Shown one piece after another: positions 50,998 through 60,381 of a DNA stretch of 64,000 nucleotides. This stretch comes from Streptomyces sp. NBC_01460. GTDB lineage: Bacteria; Actinomycetota; Actinomycetes; Streptomycetales; Streptomycetaceae. The DNA is taken from assembly GCF_036227405.1 (NCBI RefSeq), contig NZ_CP109473.1, positions 1,054,001 through 1,118,000 of the forward strand, in the 5' to 3' direction. Positions within the stretch are counted from its first letter, which is position 1; every line of letters begins with the position of its first letter. The position numbers and the translations under genes were made by a program. The notes under the pieces were generated by a model. That model saw only the letters and a program-made list of their open reading frames with translations, did not search any database and was not told where the DNA came from.

Positions 50998-53511
50998 GTG
51001 ACCCTTATCGATCAGCTTCCCCCGACCGCCGACCCGGACGCCCTCTTCGAGTCCTTCTCGTCATGGACCGAATCGCAGGGCATCACCCTCTATCCGGCTC
51101 AGGAGGAGGCGCTGATCGAGGTGGTCTCCGGGGCGAACGTGATCCTTTCCACCCCCACGGGCTCCGGGAAGAGCCTGGTCGCGGCGGGTGCGCACTTCAC
51201 GGCGCTGGCCCAGGACAAGGTCACGTTCTACACCGCGCCGATCAAGGCGCTGGTCTCGGAGAAGTTCTTCGACCTGTGCAAGCTCTTCGGCACGGAGAAC
51301 GTCGGGATGCTGACCGGCGACGCCTCGGTCAACGCCGACGCCCCGGTCATCTGCTGCACCGCCGAGGTGCTCGCCTCCATCGCGCTGCGTGACGGCAAGT
51401 ACGCCGACATCGGCCAGGTCGTGATGGACGAGTTCCACTTCTACGCCGAGGCCGACCGCGGCTGGGCCTGGCAGATCCCGATCCTGGAACTGCCGCAGGC
51501 CCAGTTCGTCCTGATGTCGGCGACGCTCGGTGACGTCAAGATGTTCGAGGAGGACCTGACCCGCCGCACCGGCCGCCCCACCTCCGTGGTGCGCTCGGCG
51601 ACACGTCCGGTCCCCCTCAGTTACGAGTACCGGCTCACGCCGATCACCGAGACGCTGACGGAGCTGCTGGACACCCGGCAGTCGCCCGTCTACATCGTGC
51701 ACTTCACGCAGGCCGCGGCCGTCGAGCGGGCGCAGTCGCTGATGAGCATCAACATGTGCACGAAGGAGGAGAAGGAGAAGATCGCCGACCTGATCGGCAA
51801 CTTCCGCTTCACCACCAAGTTCGGCCAGAACCTGTCCCGCTACGTGCGGCACGGGATCGGGGTACACCACGCGGGCATGCTCCCGAAGTACCGCCGTCTC
51901 GTCGAGAAGCTGGCCCAGGCGGGCCTGCTCAAGGTGATCTGCGGTACGGACACCCTGGGGGTCGGCGTCAACGTCCCGATCCGCACGGTGCTGTTCACCG
52001 CGCTCACCAAGTACGACGGCACCCGGGTGCGTACGCTGCGCGCCCGTGAGTTCCACCAGATCGCCGGCCGCGCCGGGCGGGCGGGCTTCGACACGGCGGG
52101 CTTCGTCGTCGCGCAGGCCCCCGAGCACGTCATCGAGAACGAGAAGGCCGTCAAGAAGGCCGGCGACGACCCCAAGAAGAAGCGCAAGGTGGTCCGCAAG
52201 AAGGCCCCCGAGGGCTTCGTCGCCTGGTCGGAGACGACCTTCGACAAGTTGATCCAGTCCGAGCCCGAGCCGCTGACCTCCCGCTTCCGTGTCACGCACA
52301 CGATGCTGCTCTCGGTGATCGCCCGGCCGGGCAACGCCTTCGCGGCGATGCGGCATCTGCTCGAGGACAACCACGAGCCGCGCAGGGCCCAGCTCCGGCA
52401 CATCCGCCGGGCCATCGCGATCTACCGCTCGCTGCTCGACGGCGGCGTGGTGGAGCAGCTCGACACGCCCGACGCGGAGGGCCGGATCGTGCGGCTCACC
52501 GTCGATCTCCAGCAGGACTTCGCGCTCAACCAGCCTCTGTCCACGTTCGCGCTGGCCGCCTTCGACCTGCTGGACGCCGAATCCCCGTCGTACGCCCTGG
52601 ACATGGTGTCCGTCGTCGAGTCGACGCTCGACGACCCGCGGCAGATCCTGGCCGCCCAGCAGAACAAGGCGCGGGGCGAGGCCGTCGGGCAGATGAAGGC
52701 GGACGGCGTCGAGTACGAGGAGCGGATGGAGCGGCTCCAGGAGGTCACGTACCCGAAGCCGCTGAGCGAGCTGCTCTGGCACGCCTACGACGTGTACCGG
52801 ACGAGCCACCCGTGGGTCGGCGACCACCCGGTGTCACCGAAGTCGGTGATCCGCGACATGTACGAACGGGCCATGACCTTCACGGAGTTCACCTCGAACT
52901 ACGAGCTGGCCCGCACCGAGGGCATCGTCCTGCGCTATCTGGCGAGCGCGTACAAGGCGCTCGAGCACACCATCCCGGACGACCTGAAGTCCGAGGACCT
53001 GGAGGACCTGATCGCCTGGCTGGGCGAGATGGTGCGTCAGGTGGACTCCAGTCTGCTGGACGAGTGGGAGCAGCTGGCCAACCCGGAGGTGGAGACCGCC
53101 GAGCAGGCGCAGGAGCGGGCCGACGAGGTCAAGCCGGTGACGGCCAACGCCCGCGCCTTCCGGGTCCTGGTGCGCAACGCGATGTTCCGCCGGGTGGAGC
53201 TGGCCGCTCTGGACCGGGTCCGCGACCTGGGCGAGCTGGACGGCGACGCCGGCTGGGACGAGGACGCGTGGGGCGAGGCGATGGACGCCTACTGGGACGC
53301 GCACGAGGACCTGGGCACAGGCCCGGACGCGCGCGGCCCGAAGCTGCTGAAGATCGATGAGGACCCCGCGCACGGTCTGTGGCGGGTGTGGCAGGCCTTC
53401 GCCGACCCCGCGGGGGACCACGACTGGGGAATTCGTGCGGAGGTCGATCTCGCGGCCTCCGACGAGGAGGGCCGGGCGGTCGTCCGGGTCACGGCCGTGG
53501 GCCAGCTGTGA
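50998..53511 (+). CDS. Ski2/Mtr4-like DEAD/DEAH-box helicase with DUF3516
   Basis: GTG 50998 gives 837 residues. Helicase motifs in order: Q-like ITLYPAQEEALIEV, Walker A STPTGSGKSLVA (about 55), TAPIKALVSEKF, DEFHF (variant DEAD box, about 150), SATLGD, and in the second RecA domain GVHHAGMLPKYR, CGTDTLGVGVNVPI and QIAGRAGRAGFD. A lysine-rich linker (KKKRKVVRKKAPEG) and the large C-terminal DUF3516 region follow. This is the actinobacterial relative of RNA-exosome helicases, likely to unwind RNA. A 34-bp gap leads to the thioesterase gene. Confidence 0.92.
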   Translation: MTLIDQLPPTADPDALFESFSSWTESQGITLYPAQEEALIEVVSGANVILSTPTGSGKSLVAAGAHFTALAQDKVTFYTAPIKALVSEKFFDLCKLFGTENVGMLTGDASVNADAPVICCTAEVLASIALRDGKYADIGQVVMDEFHFYAEADRGWAWQIPILELPQAQFVLMSATLGDVKMFEEDLTRRTGRPTSVVRSATRPVPLSYEYRLTPITETLTELLDTRQSPVYIVHFTQAAAVERAQSLMSINMCTKEEKEKIADLIGNFRFTTKFGQNLSRYVRHGIGVHHAGMLPKYRRLVEKLAQAGLLKVICGTDTLGVGVNVPIRTVLFTALTKYDGTRVRTLRAREFHQIAGRAGRAGFDTAGFVVAQAPEHVIENEKAVKKAGDDPKKKRKVVRKKAPEGFVAWSETTFDKLIQSEPEPLTSRFRVTHTMLLSVIARPGNAFAAMRHLLEDNHEPRRAQLRHIRRAIAIYRSLLDGGVVEQLDTPDAEGRIVRLTVDLQQDFALNQPLSTFALAAFDLLDAESPSYALDMVSVVESTLDDPRQILAAQQNKARGEAVGQMKADGVEYEERMERLQEVTYPKPLSELLWHAYDVYRTSHPWVGDHPVSPKSVIRDMYERAMTFTEFTSNYELARTEGIVLRYLASAYKALEHTIPDDLKSEDLEDLIAWLGEMVRQVDSSLLDEWEQLANPEVETAEQAQERADEVKPVTANARAFRVLVRNAMFRRVELAALDRVRDLGELDGDAGWDEDAWGEAMDAYWDAHEDLGTGPDARGPKLLKIDEDPAHGLWRVWQAFADPAGDHDWGIRAEVDLAASDEEGRAVVRVTAVGQL

Positions 53512-53545
53512 CGGCGCGCCGGCCAGGAGAGTGGAGAAGAACCGC

Positions 53546-54421
53546 ATGACGAACCCCGCCGACAGCCTGGTCGACCTGCTCGACCTGGAGCGGATCGAGG
53601 TCAACATCTTCCGTGGCCGCAGTCCCGAGGAGTCCCTGCAACGGGTCTTCGGCGGGCAGGTCGCCGGCCAGGCCCTGGTCGCGGCCGGCCGCACCACGGA
53701 CGGGGACCGTCCGGTGCACTCGCTGCACGCGTACTTCCTGCGGCCCGGGCGGCCCGGCGTCCCGATCGTGTACGACGTGGAGCGGGTGAGGGACGGCCGG
53801 TCCTTCACCACGCGCCGGGTCACCGCCGTACAGCAGGGCCGGACGATCTTCAACCTGACGGCGTCCTTCCACCGTCCGGAGGAGGCCGGCTTCGAGCACC
53901 AGCTGCCGCCGGCCCGCGTCGTGCCCGATCCGGACGAGCTGCCGACCGTCGCGGACGAGGTGCGTGAGCACCTGGGCGGTCTGCCGGAGGCTCTGGAGCG
54001 GATGGCCCGGCGCCAGCCCTTCGACATCCGCTACGTCGACCGGCTGCGCTGGACGCAGGAGGAGATCGAGGACGCGGACCCGCGGAGCGCGGTGTGGATG
54101 CGTGCGGTCGGCCCGCTGGGTGACGACCCGCTCGTCCACACGTGCGCGCTGACGTACGCGAGCGACATGACGCTGCTCGACGCGGTACGGATCCCGGTCG
54201 AGCCGCTGTGGGGACCGCGCGGCTTCGACATGGCGTCGCTGGACCACGCCATGTGGTTCCACCGGCCGTTCCGCGCGGACGAGTGGTTCCTCTACGACCA
54301 GGAGTCGCCGATCGCCACGGGCGGCCGCGGGCTGGCCAGGGGGCGGATCTACGACCGCCAGGGCCAGTTGCTCGTGTCCGTGGTGCAGGAGGGGCTGTTC
54401 CGCCGGCTCGACGGCGTGTGA
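53546..54421 (+). CDS. tesB: Acyl-CoA thioesterase II (TesB)
   Basis: The protein has 291 residues in double hot-dog form. The first half has VFGGQVAGQALVAAGRT and HSLHAYFLRPG. The second half has ASDMTLLDAVRIP, FDMASLDHAMWFHRPFR, DEWFLYDQESP and GRGLARGRIYDRQGQLLVSV. The Asp/Thr/Gln catalytic set of TesB corresponds to the D of SLDHAMWFH, the T/S of SPIATGG and the Q of VVQEGL. It hydrolyses acyl-CoAs to free acids and CoA. It is probably co-transcribed with the helicase. Confidence 0.93.
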   Translation: MTNPADSLVDLLDLERIEVNIFRGRSPEESLQRVFGGQVAGQALVAAGRTTDGDRPVHSLHAYFLRPGRPGVPIVYDVERVRDGRSFTTRRVTAVQQGRTIFNLTASFHRPEEAGFEHQLPPARVVPDPDELPTVADEVREHLGGLPEALERMARRQPFDIRYVDRLRWTQEEIEDADPRSAVWMRAVGPLGDDPLVHTCALTYASDMTLLDAVRIPVEPLWGPRGFDMASLDHAMWFHRPFRADEWFLYDQESPIATGGRGLARGRIYDRQGQLLVSVVQEGLFRRLDGV

Positions 54422-54432
54422 CGCACGGCGGG

Positions 54433-54660
54433 TCAGGTGCCCGGGAGCGGGTCCTGGTCCACCTCGTGGCGGCGGCTGCGGATGTCCGGCCCCGGCGGAT
54501 GCAGTTTGGCGTCGCAGGCGGGGCCGAGTCCGGCACGGCGTGACTCCGTGCCGGTGAGGGGGCGTCCGCACAGCGCGCAGCGCACCGGACGGCGGCCGGA
54601 GGCCCGGACCGGCTCGGGCGGCGGTCCGGGAAAATCTGGGAAGGGCTCGGGGGACTCCAC
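54433..54660 (-). CDS. Small zinc-ribbon protein (DUF6011-like)
   Basis: This is 75 residues from GTG 54660. CALCGRPLTGTESRRAGLGP-ACDAKL carries Cys-x2-Cys and a third Cys, the treble-clef-like pattern of DUF6011 proteins. The N-terminus is Pro-rich. It is convergent with the thioesterase gene, 11 bp between stops. Confidence 0.7.
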   Translation of the reverse strand: MESPEPFPDFPGPPPEPVRASGRRPVRCALCGRPLTGTESRRAGLGPACDAKLHPPGPDIRSRRHEVDQDPLPGT

Positions 54661-54709
54661 GCACGGATCCTCTCAAGCCGGTACGGCGGATGACGAAGGA
54701 GACCTGCGG

Positions 54710-55402
54710 TTGAGCACCGTGCTGAGGTTGGAACGCGCGCCCCGGGACCAGGCACCGGCTGCCGGGAGTGGCGTTCCCGCACCGGTCGCCCACCTGGTGC
54801 GGTGCGGGGAGGGCCCGGAGCCCGGGCCCGTGGTGGCGTACGTCGAGCGTGAGCTGCCGCCGGGCGGGATATCCGCCTACCGGGCGGCACGGGGCGGCGG
54901 CGCGCGCTCCTTCGTCCTGTGGGCGGACGAGCACCGCCGGGAGCGGCTGGCCACCCTGGTGACCGTGTCGGCCGGGGGCGGTGTCGCGACCTACCAGGTG
55001 CTCGGGTCGCACGGCGAGCTCGTCGGCACGGTCGTACGGGAGAAGGCGTTCCGGGGCAGGGGGCTGCGGACCCGCTGGACGGTGACGCCTGCGGGCGGCC
55101 CTGAGGCGGTGGGCCTCAAGGGGCGGATCCTCTGGTGGGGCGTGTGGTGGCTGTTCCTCCCCCTGCAGACGCTGATCGTCGTGCTGAGCCTGCTCGGCGG
55201 TGACGGTGACGCGGCACGCGGTCCCCGGCGCGTCGTGTGGCGTGGCGGTGGGAAGGCGCCGCTGGAGTTCCGGTCGAAGGACGACGCCCTGCTCGTGTAC
55301 GCGCCGGGATACGACCGGCGGCTGGCGGCGGCGCTCCTCGCCGTGGTGCGCACCTTCGACAGCTGGCTGCTCGGCGCGGAGTGGGACGACGCGAAGGACT
55401 GA
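54710..55402 (+). CDS. Hypothetical protein with internal membrane helix
   Basis: TTG 54710 is preferred because AAGGAG lies eight bases upstream; GTG 54719 is possible. The protein has 230 residues. Beta-rich halves (FVLWADEHRRERLATLVTVS, RTRWTVTPAGG) flank one helix (IWWGVWWLFLPLQTLIVVLS-like, about 140-160). A second part has RRVVWRGGGKAPLEFRSKDD and RRLAAALLAVVRTFDSWLLG. The fold resembles tubby-like/LURP phospholipid-scrambling domains but I cannot confirm this. Confidence 0.7.
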   Translation: MSTVLRLERAPRDQAPAAGSGVPAPVAHLVRCGEGPEPGPVVAYVERELPPGGISAYRAARGGGARSFVLWADEHRRERLATLVTVSAGGGVATYQVLGSHGELVGTVVREKAFRGRGLRTRWTVTPAGGPEAVGLKGRILWWGVWWLFLPLQTLIVVLSLLGGDGDAARGPRRVVWRGGGKAPLEFRSKDDALLVYAPGYDRRLAAALLAVVRTFDSWLLGAEWDDAKD

Positions 55403-55405
55403 CGG

Positions 55406-55809
55406 TCAGTCCCGCTGCCGGTCGAGTGCCTCGTCGAGGGTCCGGGCCGCGGTGATGAGGGACAGGTGGGTGAACGCCTGCGGAAAGTTGCCGAGTTGCC
55501 ATAGGGCTGGACGTACGCCTGTTCCCGTTCGCTCCAGCCGCGTTCCATGACCTGCTCCAGGACGGTGTCCCTGGCCCGGGTCCAGCGGGCGGTGTCGGGG
55601 TAGTGGAGCTGCTTCCGGGAGCAGTCCGGATCGTCGGGCGACAGCCCGAAGAAGCCCCCACGGTCATGGTCGAGCAGCGCGGCGAAGATGCTCGGGGAGT
55701 CGAACCGGGGTGCGGTGTACCAGTCGACGACCCCCTCCGCCGAAACCAGCGCACCCGTCTGCAGGTCGCCCACCAGACCGTGCGCCGCTATGGGAGGGTA
55801 TCGGTCCAT
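55406..55809 (-). pseudogene. GH15 glucoamylase-like gene with a large internal deletion
   Basis: ATG 55809 starts DRYPPIAAHGLVGDLQTGAL, SAEGVVDWYTAPRFDSPSIF, AALLDHDRGGFFG, the N-terminus of GH15 (trehalase/glucoamylase-type) proteins. After about 80 residues the sequence jumps to what is normally the C-terminal end (WQLGNFPQAFTHLSLITAAR, TLDEALDRQRD then TGA at 55406), in another frame. About 450-500 codons, including all the catalytic residues, are gone. It is an unusual case where both ends survive. Confidence 0.75.
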
Positions 55810-55896
55810 GACCGTCCAATCTCCGGCATATCCCCGAGAAGGCCACCATCCGGCAAACGCCTCCCGGGCGCTCCCCCGGCCCCGGGGAGGTACCGC

Positions 55897-56844
55897 GTGG
55901 ACATGATCCAGGTCCGCGCCGTCAGCCCGCCGGACCTCACCGGGCGGGTCGAGGAGCTCCTCACCGGCAGTCCGTACGTCCTGGACCTGGTCGTGCAGCG
56001 CGACACCGTGCGCAATCCCGACGGGGACTCCGTCTCGTGCGACGTGCTGACGGGAGCCGCGAACGAGATCCTCCGCGGCCTGCGGGAGTTGGGGGTCGAC
56101 GTGCGGGGGTCCCTCGTCATCGCGCCGGTCGGCATGGCGTTCTCGGGGCAGGCCTCCCAGGAGGCGACGCGCAGACTCGGGAAGCTGGCCGGCGCGCCGG
56201 TGTGGGAGCAGGTGGAGGCGCGTATCCGCTCGGAGGGGAGGTACGCGCCGAGTTTCTACCTCTACCTGGTCATCGCGGGCCTCATCGGGTCGGTCGGCAT
56301 CGTCACGAACTCACAGATCCTGATCGTCGGGGCGATGGTCGTCGGCCCCGAGTACGGGGCGATCGTCGCCGTGGCCCTGGGCATCGAGCGGGGGGACCGG
56401 GGCATGGTCCGCACCGGCCTGTCCGCCCTGTGCTCGGGCCTTCTGCTGACGATCGCGGTCACCTTCCTCTTCAGCCTGCTCATCCGCGGCTTCGGCCTCC
56501 AGTCGGAGGCGTTCGACCGGGGGCTGCGCCCGGTCTCCGACCTGATCAACACCCCGAACTTCTTCTCCTTCGCCGTCGCGGGCCTGGCCGGTGTCGTCGG
56601 CATCGTGTCGCTCACGGAGGCCCGTACGAGCGCCCTGCTCGGCGTGTTCATCTCCGTCACGACCATCCCGGCGGCCGCGGCCATCAGCGTCTCCACGGCC
56701 TTTGCCAGCTGGTCCGAGGCACGGGGGTCCCTCATCCAGCTCCTGGTCAACCTCGCGGTGCTCATCGTGGTGGGCGCGGCCGCGCTCAGGTGCCAGCGGG
56801 TGATCTGGGGGCGCGTGGGCCGGGCGCGGCACGGCCGGGCCTGA
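55897..56844 (+). CDS. DUF389 membrane protein
   Basis: GTG 55897 with GGGGAGG six bases upstream gives 315 residues. An N-terminal soluble part (about 1-110, ferredoxin-like VLDLVVQRDTVRNPDGDSVS) is followed by DUF389 membrane helices: LYLVIAGLIGSVGIVTNSQI, LIVGAMVVGPEYGAIVAVAL and FAVAGLAGVVGIVSLTEART. Function unknown in bacteria; it resembles integral membrane transport-like proteins. It ends in a hairpin at 56852. Confidence 0.88.
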   Translation: MDMIQVRAVSPPDLTGRVEELLTGSPYVLDLVVQRDTVRNPDGDSVSCDVLTGAANEILRGLRELGVDVRGSLVIAPVGMAFSGQASQEATRRLGKLAGAPVWEQVEARIRSEGRYAPSFYLYLVIAGLIGSVGIVTNSQILIVGAMVVGPEYGAIVAVALGIERGDRGMVRTGLSALCSGLLLTIAVTFLFSLLIRGFGLQSEAFDRGLRPVSDLINTPNFFSFAVAGLAGVVGIVSLTEARTSALLGVFISVTTIPAAAAISVSTAFASWSEARGSLIQLLVNLAVLIVVGAAALRCQRVIWGRVGRARHGRA

Positions 56845-56851
56845 GCCCGCA

Positions 56852-56887
56852 CGGCCCCTCCGGCGCCGGGAGGCGGCCGAGGGGCCG
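56852..56887 (+). terminator. Hairpin after the DUF389 gene
   Basis: A perfect 9-bp stem (56852-56860 with 56879-56887) lies 7 bp after the stop. Confidence 0.6.
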
Positions 56888-56958
56888 GAACCGGCCCGGC
56901 CCCGGATGATGGGAGACAGGCCGCCCGGGCGGCCCCGCACGCAGCCAGGAGGGCCGCC

Positions 56959-58389
56959 ATGCCCCAGGAACGCACCTCACCGCTCCGCGCCGTACCGGGC
57001 GCGACACCGCAGGAACGGGCCGCGCTCGGCAAGGCGGCGCGCAAGCTGTCGCCCCGGTCCGGCCACGCCGTGTACGAGCCGGCGGCCGACCGGCCGGACC
57101 CACTGGGCCTCCTGGAGTCCCAGTCGGCGGCACGGCTGCGGGAGCTCGTCCCGATCCGGTACGGACGCATGACGGAGTCACCGTTCCGCTTCTACCGCGG
57201 TGCCGCGGCGATCATGGCCTCCGACCTGGCGGGGACGCCGGACTCCGGGATCAGGGCCCAGCTGTGCGGCGACGCGCATCTCATGAACTTCCGGCTGCTC
57301 GCCTCGCCCGAACGCAACCTGCTGTTCGACATCAACGACTTCGACGAGACCCTGCCGGGCCCCTGGGAGTGGGACCTCAAGCGGCTGGCCGCGAGTCTCG
57401 TCATCGCGGGGCGTGCCAACGGCTTCACCGGCAAGGAGCGGGCCCGCGTCGTACGGGCGACCGTGCGGTCGTACCGGGAGTCGATGATCCGGTTCGCGGA
57501 GATGCGCAATCTCGATGTCTGGTACACGAAGACCGATGTGGACCGCCTCAGGACCGTGGCCACCGACAGGCTCGCCGCCCGGGGACGCAGGCGGGTGGCC
57601 AGGGCGACGGCGAAGGCCCGTACCAGGGACAGCCTCCAGGCGTTCGGCAAACTGACCGAGGTGTCCGGCGGCCGGCTCCGGATCGCCGCCGATCCTCCCC
57701 TGATCGTGCCGCTCGCCGACCTGCTGCCCGACGCCGAACGACTGGTGACGGAGAGCCGGCTGCGAGGGCTCCTGGAGCGCTACGGCCGCAGCCTCCCCAC
57801 GGACCGCAGGGCACTGCTCGCCGACTTCCGGCCCGTGGACATGGCCCGCAAGGTCGTCGGCGTGGGAAGCGTCGGGACGCGCTGCTGGATCATCCTCCTG
57901 CTGGGCAGGGACGGCGAGGACCCCCTCTTCCTCCAGGCCAAGGAGGCGGACACCTCGGTCCTGGCACCGCACGCGGGGCCGAGCACCTACCGGAACCAGG
58001 GCCGGCGGGTGGTCGCCGGCCAGCGGCTGATGCAGGCGGCGGGCGACATCTTCCTGGGCTGGGAGCGGGTGGACGGCTTCGACGGGAAGCGCCGGGACTT
58101 CTACGTGCGCCAGCTGCGCGACTGGAAGGGCGTCGTCGAACCCGAACTGATGGTGCCGCGGGGCATGGGCGCCTTCGGAGAGCTGTGCGGGTCGACCCTG
58201 GCCCGCGCGCACGCCCGGTCCGGTGACCGGATCGCCATCGCGGCGTACCTGGGCCGGAGCGACGTGTTCGACCGGGCGCTGGAGACGTTCGCCGAGCGGT
58301 ACGCCGACCAGAACGAGAGGGACCACCGGGCGCTGATCGACGCGGTGGCCGCGGGCCGGCTACCGGCGGCCGAGGAGGCCGACGGCTGA
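56959..58389 (+). CDS. DUF2252 family protein
   Basis: The protein has 476 residues. Hallmarks are RYGRMTESPFRFYRGAAAIM, LCGDAHLMNFRLLASPERNL, FDINDFDETLPGPWEWDLKR and, late, LARAHARSGDRIAIAAYLG. The GDxHxxNF and FDxNDFDE motifs resemble kinase-like (APH-type) catalytic residues, and DUF2252 is indeed related to the protein-kinase fold. No substrate is known. It is a complete, intact gene of normal family length. Confidence 0.9.
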   Translation: MPQERTSPLRAVPGATPQERAALGKAARKLSPRSGHAVYEPAADRPDPLGLLESQSAARLRELVPIRYGRMTESPFRFYRGAAAIMASDLAGTPDSGIRAQLCGDAHLMNFRLLASPERNLLFDINDFDETLPGPWEWDLKRLAASLVIAGRANGFTGKERARVVRATVRSYRESMIRFAEMRNLDVWYTKTDVDRLRTVATDRLAARGRRRVARATAKARTRDSLQAFGKLTEVSGGRLRIAADPPLIVPLADLLPDAERLVTESRLRGLLERYGRSLPTDRRALLADFRPVDMARKVVGVGSVGTRCWIILLLGRDGEDPLFLQAKEADTSVLAPHAGPSTYRNQGRRVVAGQRLMQAAGDIFLGWERVDGFDGKRRDFYVRQLRDWKGVVEPELMVPRGMGAFGELCGSTLARAHARSGDRIAIAAYLGRSDVFDRALETFAERYADQNERDHRALIDAVAAGRLPAAEEADG

Positions 58390-58514
58390 CGCGGCCCTCG
58401 ATTCACCACCCCTCGACAGCGGGTACATCACAGACACAAGGGGACATCGTGGTATCACCGTGAGGACCCCGGCGGGGCGGTTCGACCCGGCCGGGACCCG
58501 ACACCGAGGAGACC

Positions 58515-59855
58515 ATGACCATGTCGGCCGAACCGGTCGGTACACCCGGCACGGAGTCGCCGGATCCGCTCACGGTGATCCGCACCCGGGGGTACGTGGT
58601 ACTCCTGTTCATGGTCGCGGTCCTCGGAGTGCCCATCTCCGCAGCGGCGTTCGGCTTCCTCGCGCTCGTCCACGAGATCCAGTCCCTGACCTACGAGGAC
58701 CTCCCCCGCGCGCTGGGCTTTCACGGCACACCCTCCTGGTGGCCGGTCCCGCTGCTCGCCGTGGCCGGCCTGCTGACCGGCCTGGCCGTCCGTCACCTCC
58801 CCGGAACGGGCGGGCACAGGCCCGCCGAGGGGTTCGTGAACTCGGGGGCACCGACGGCCGCGGAACTGCCCGGGGTCGCGCTCGCCGCTCTGGCGACCCT
58901 CGGGCTCGGAGCGGTTCTCGGCCCGGAGGCGCCCCTGATCGCCCTCGGCGGCGGCCTGGCCGTGTACGCGGCGCGGCTGCTGAAGCCCGGCATCGCGCCG
59001 AGCGCGGGCGCCATGGTGGCCGCCGCGGGCAGCTTCGCCGCGGTGAGCGCCCTGCTGGGATCTCCGCTGCTCGGCGCCTTCCTGCTGATGGAGGCGTCCG
59101 GCCTCGCCGGGATGATGCTCGGCCTCGTGCTCGTGCCGGGGCTGCTCGCCTCGGGGATCGGGTCGCTCATCTTCGTCGGCCTGGGATCGTGGACCGGCCT
59201 GGGGACGTACTCCCTGACCCTCCCCCACGTGCCGCACACCCCCCAGCCCACGTTCGCCGAGTTCGGCTGGGCCATCGCACTGGGGGCGGCCGCCGCACTC
59301 GCCGGCCTCGGCATCAAGAGGCTGTCGCTGTCCCTGCAGGGGCGCGTCGAGCGGCGGCGGGTGCTCACGACGGTGGTGATGGGGCTGACCGTCGGGGTGC
59401 TCGCGCTGCTCTACGCCGAGAGCACGGGGAGGGACGCCTCCGAGGTGCTGTACTCGGGTCAGGACGACCTGGGCGGCCTGCTCGCCCAGGACGCGACGTA
59501 CACCGCCACGACGCTTCTCGTCCTCATCGTCTGCAAGGCGCTCGCCTACTCCGCGTCCCTGGGCGCCTTCAGGGGCGGGCCGATCTTCCCGGCGATGTTC
59601 CTCGGAGCAGCGGCCGGGCTGGTGCTGTCGCACCTGCCCGGCCTGAACGCGACCTCGGGTTTCGCGATGGGCATCGGCGCCATGTGTGTGGCGATGCTCA
59701 GGCTGCCGATGACCTCGGTGCTGCTGGCCACGCTCCTGCTGGGATCGGAGGGCATCACCGTCATGCCGCTCGTGATCGTCTCCGTGGTGGTGTCCTACGT
59801 CCTCGTGCTCAGACTCGAGCGTCCCTCTGCGGCCCCGCGCACAGCGCCCAGATGA
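58515..59855 (+). CDS. ClC-family chloride channel/antiporter
   Basis: The protein has 446 residues from ATG 58515 (GAGGAG upstream), with about ten to eleven membrane segments. The selectivity-filter helices read GAVLGPEAPLIALGGG (canonical GxEGPxx changed to GPEAPLI), AAGSFAAVSALLGSPLLGAF and GAFRGGPIFPAMFLGAAAGL (matching GxxxGxFxP). The gating Glu is present in GPEAP. It exchanges or conducts Cl-. Its 3' end overlaps the stop of the convergent small membrane protein by 47 bp. Confidence 0.9.
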   Translation: MTMSAEPVGTPGTESPDPLTVIRTRGYVVLLFMVAVLGVPISAAAFGFLALVHEIQSLTYEDLPRALGFHGTPSWWPVPLLAVAGLLTGLAVRHLPGTGGHRPAEGFVNSGAPTAAELPGVALAALATLGLGAVLGPEAPLIALGGGLAVYAARLLKPGIAPSAGAMVAAAGSFAAVSALLGSPLLGAFLLMEASGLAGMMLGLVLVPGLLASGIGSLIFVGLGSWTGLGTYSLTLPHVPHTPQPTFAEFGWAIALGAAAALAGLGIKRLSLSLQGRVERRRVLTTVVMGLTVGVLALLYAESTGRDASEVLYSGQDDLGGLLAQDATYTATTLLVLIVCKALAYSASLGAFRGGPIFPAMFLGAAAGLVLSHLPGLNATSGFAMGIGAMCVAMLRLPMTSVLLATLLLGSEGITVMPLVIVSVVVSYVLVLRLERPSAAPRTAPR

Positions 59856-60243
59856 CGAAGACGTTGATGGCGATGAGGACGATGGACCAGAAGGGGTAGT
59901 ACGGGAGCCAGAGGAAGTTGGCGAGGGCGAGGAGTCCGGCGAGCACGACTCCGACACCGCGCGCCCAGACCGCCCCGCTGAACACGGCGAACCCGGCGAC
60001 CACGACGACGATGCCCAGGATCAGGTGCACCCAGCCCCAGCCGGTCAGGCTGAACTGGAACACGTAGTTGCGGGTCGAGACGAACAGGTCGTCCTTGGCG
60101 ATGGCGGCGATCCCCTCGAAGATCGCCATGGCGCCACCGAAGATCATCATCACGCCGGCGAAGACGGTCCAGCCGGACGGAGCGGCCTTGCGCGCTCCGG
60201 CGGAGTCGTGGTCCGTCCGTACCCCACTCGTACTTCCAGCCAT
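59809..60243 (-). CDS. Small four-helix membrane protein (DUF7144 type)
   Basis: ATG 60243 is chosen because GAGGAGG lies just upstream; this gives 144 residues. Four membrane helices are visible (GVMMIFGGAMAIFEGIAAIA, LILGIVVVVAGFAVFSGAVW, GVGVVLAGLLALANFLWLPY, IVLIAINVFVIWAL). The Trp-Gly-Trp pattern and YYPFW before the last helix match small actinobacterial membrane proteins (DUF7144). It overlaps the ClC gene tail to tail. Confidence 0.82.
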   Translation of the reverse strand: MAGSTSGVRTDHDSAGARKAAPSGWTVFAGVMMIFGGAMAIFEGIAAIAKDDLFVSTRNYVFQFSLTGWGWVHLILGIVVVVAGFAVFSGAVWARGVGVVLAGLLALANFLWLPYYPFWSIVLIAINVFVIWALCAGPQRDARV

Positions 60244-60365
60244 GTCGGCCTCCTCGTTCACAGTGCAATACAAGCCGCAATACGGCTCATATCTCGCCCA
60301 TCAGCCTGACACGCCATCACCCGGTCAGCACCCGGACCGCCCTGGGCGCCCTCTCCAATAAAAGA

Positions 60366-60381
60366 TATAATCCCGGATATG
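60366..60381 (+). promoter_or_regulatory. -10 box for a probably leaderless mRNA
   Basis: A perfect TATAAT (60366-60371) is followed seven bases later by the ATG at 60379, so transcription should start at the A of the start codon. No ribosome site is present. The -35 region is not well conserved. Confidence 0.65.

Noticed and set aside
51061..52827. 588-residue minus-strand frame inside the helicase gene
   Set aside because: It is the mirror of helicase codons; the plus-strand helicase has all motifs in order.
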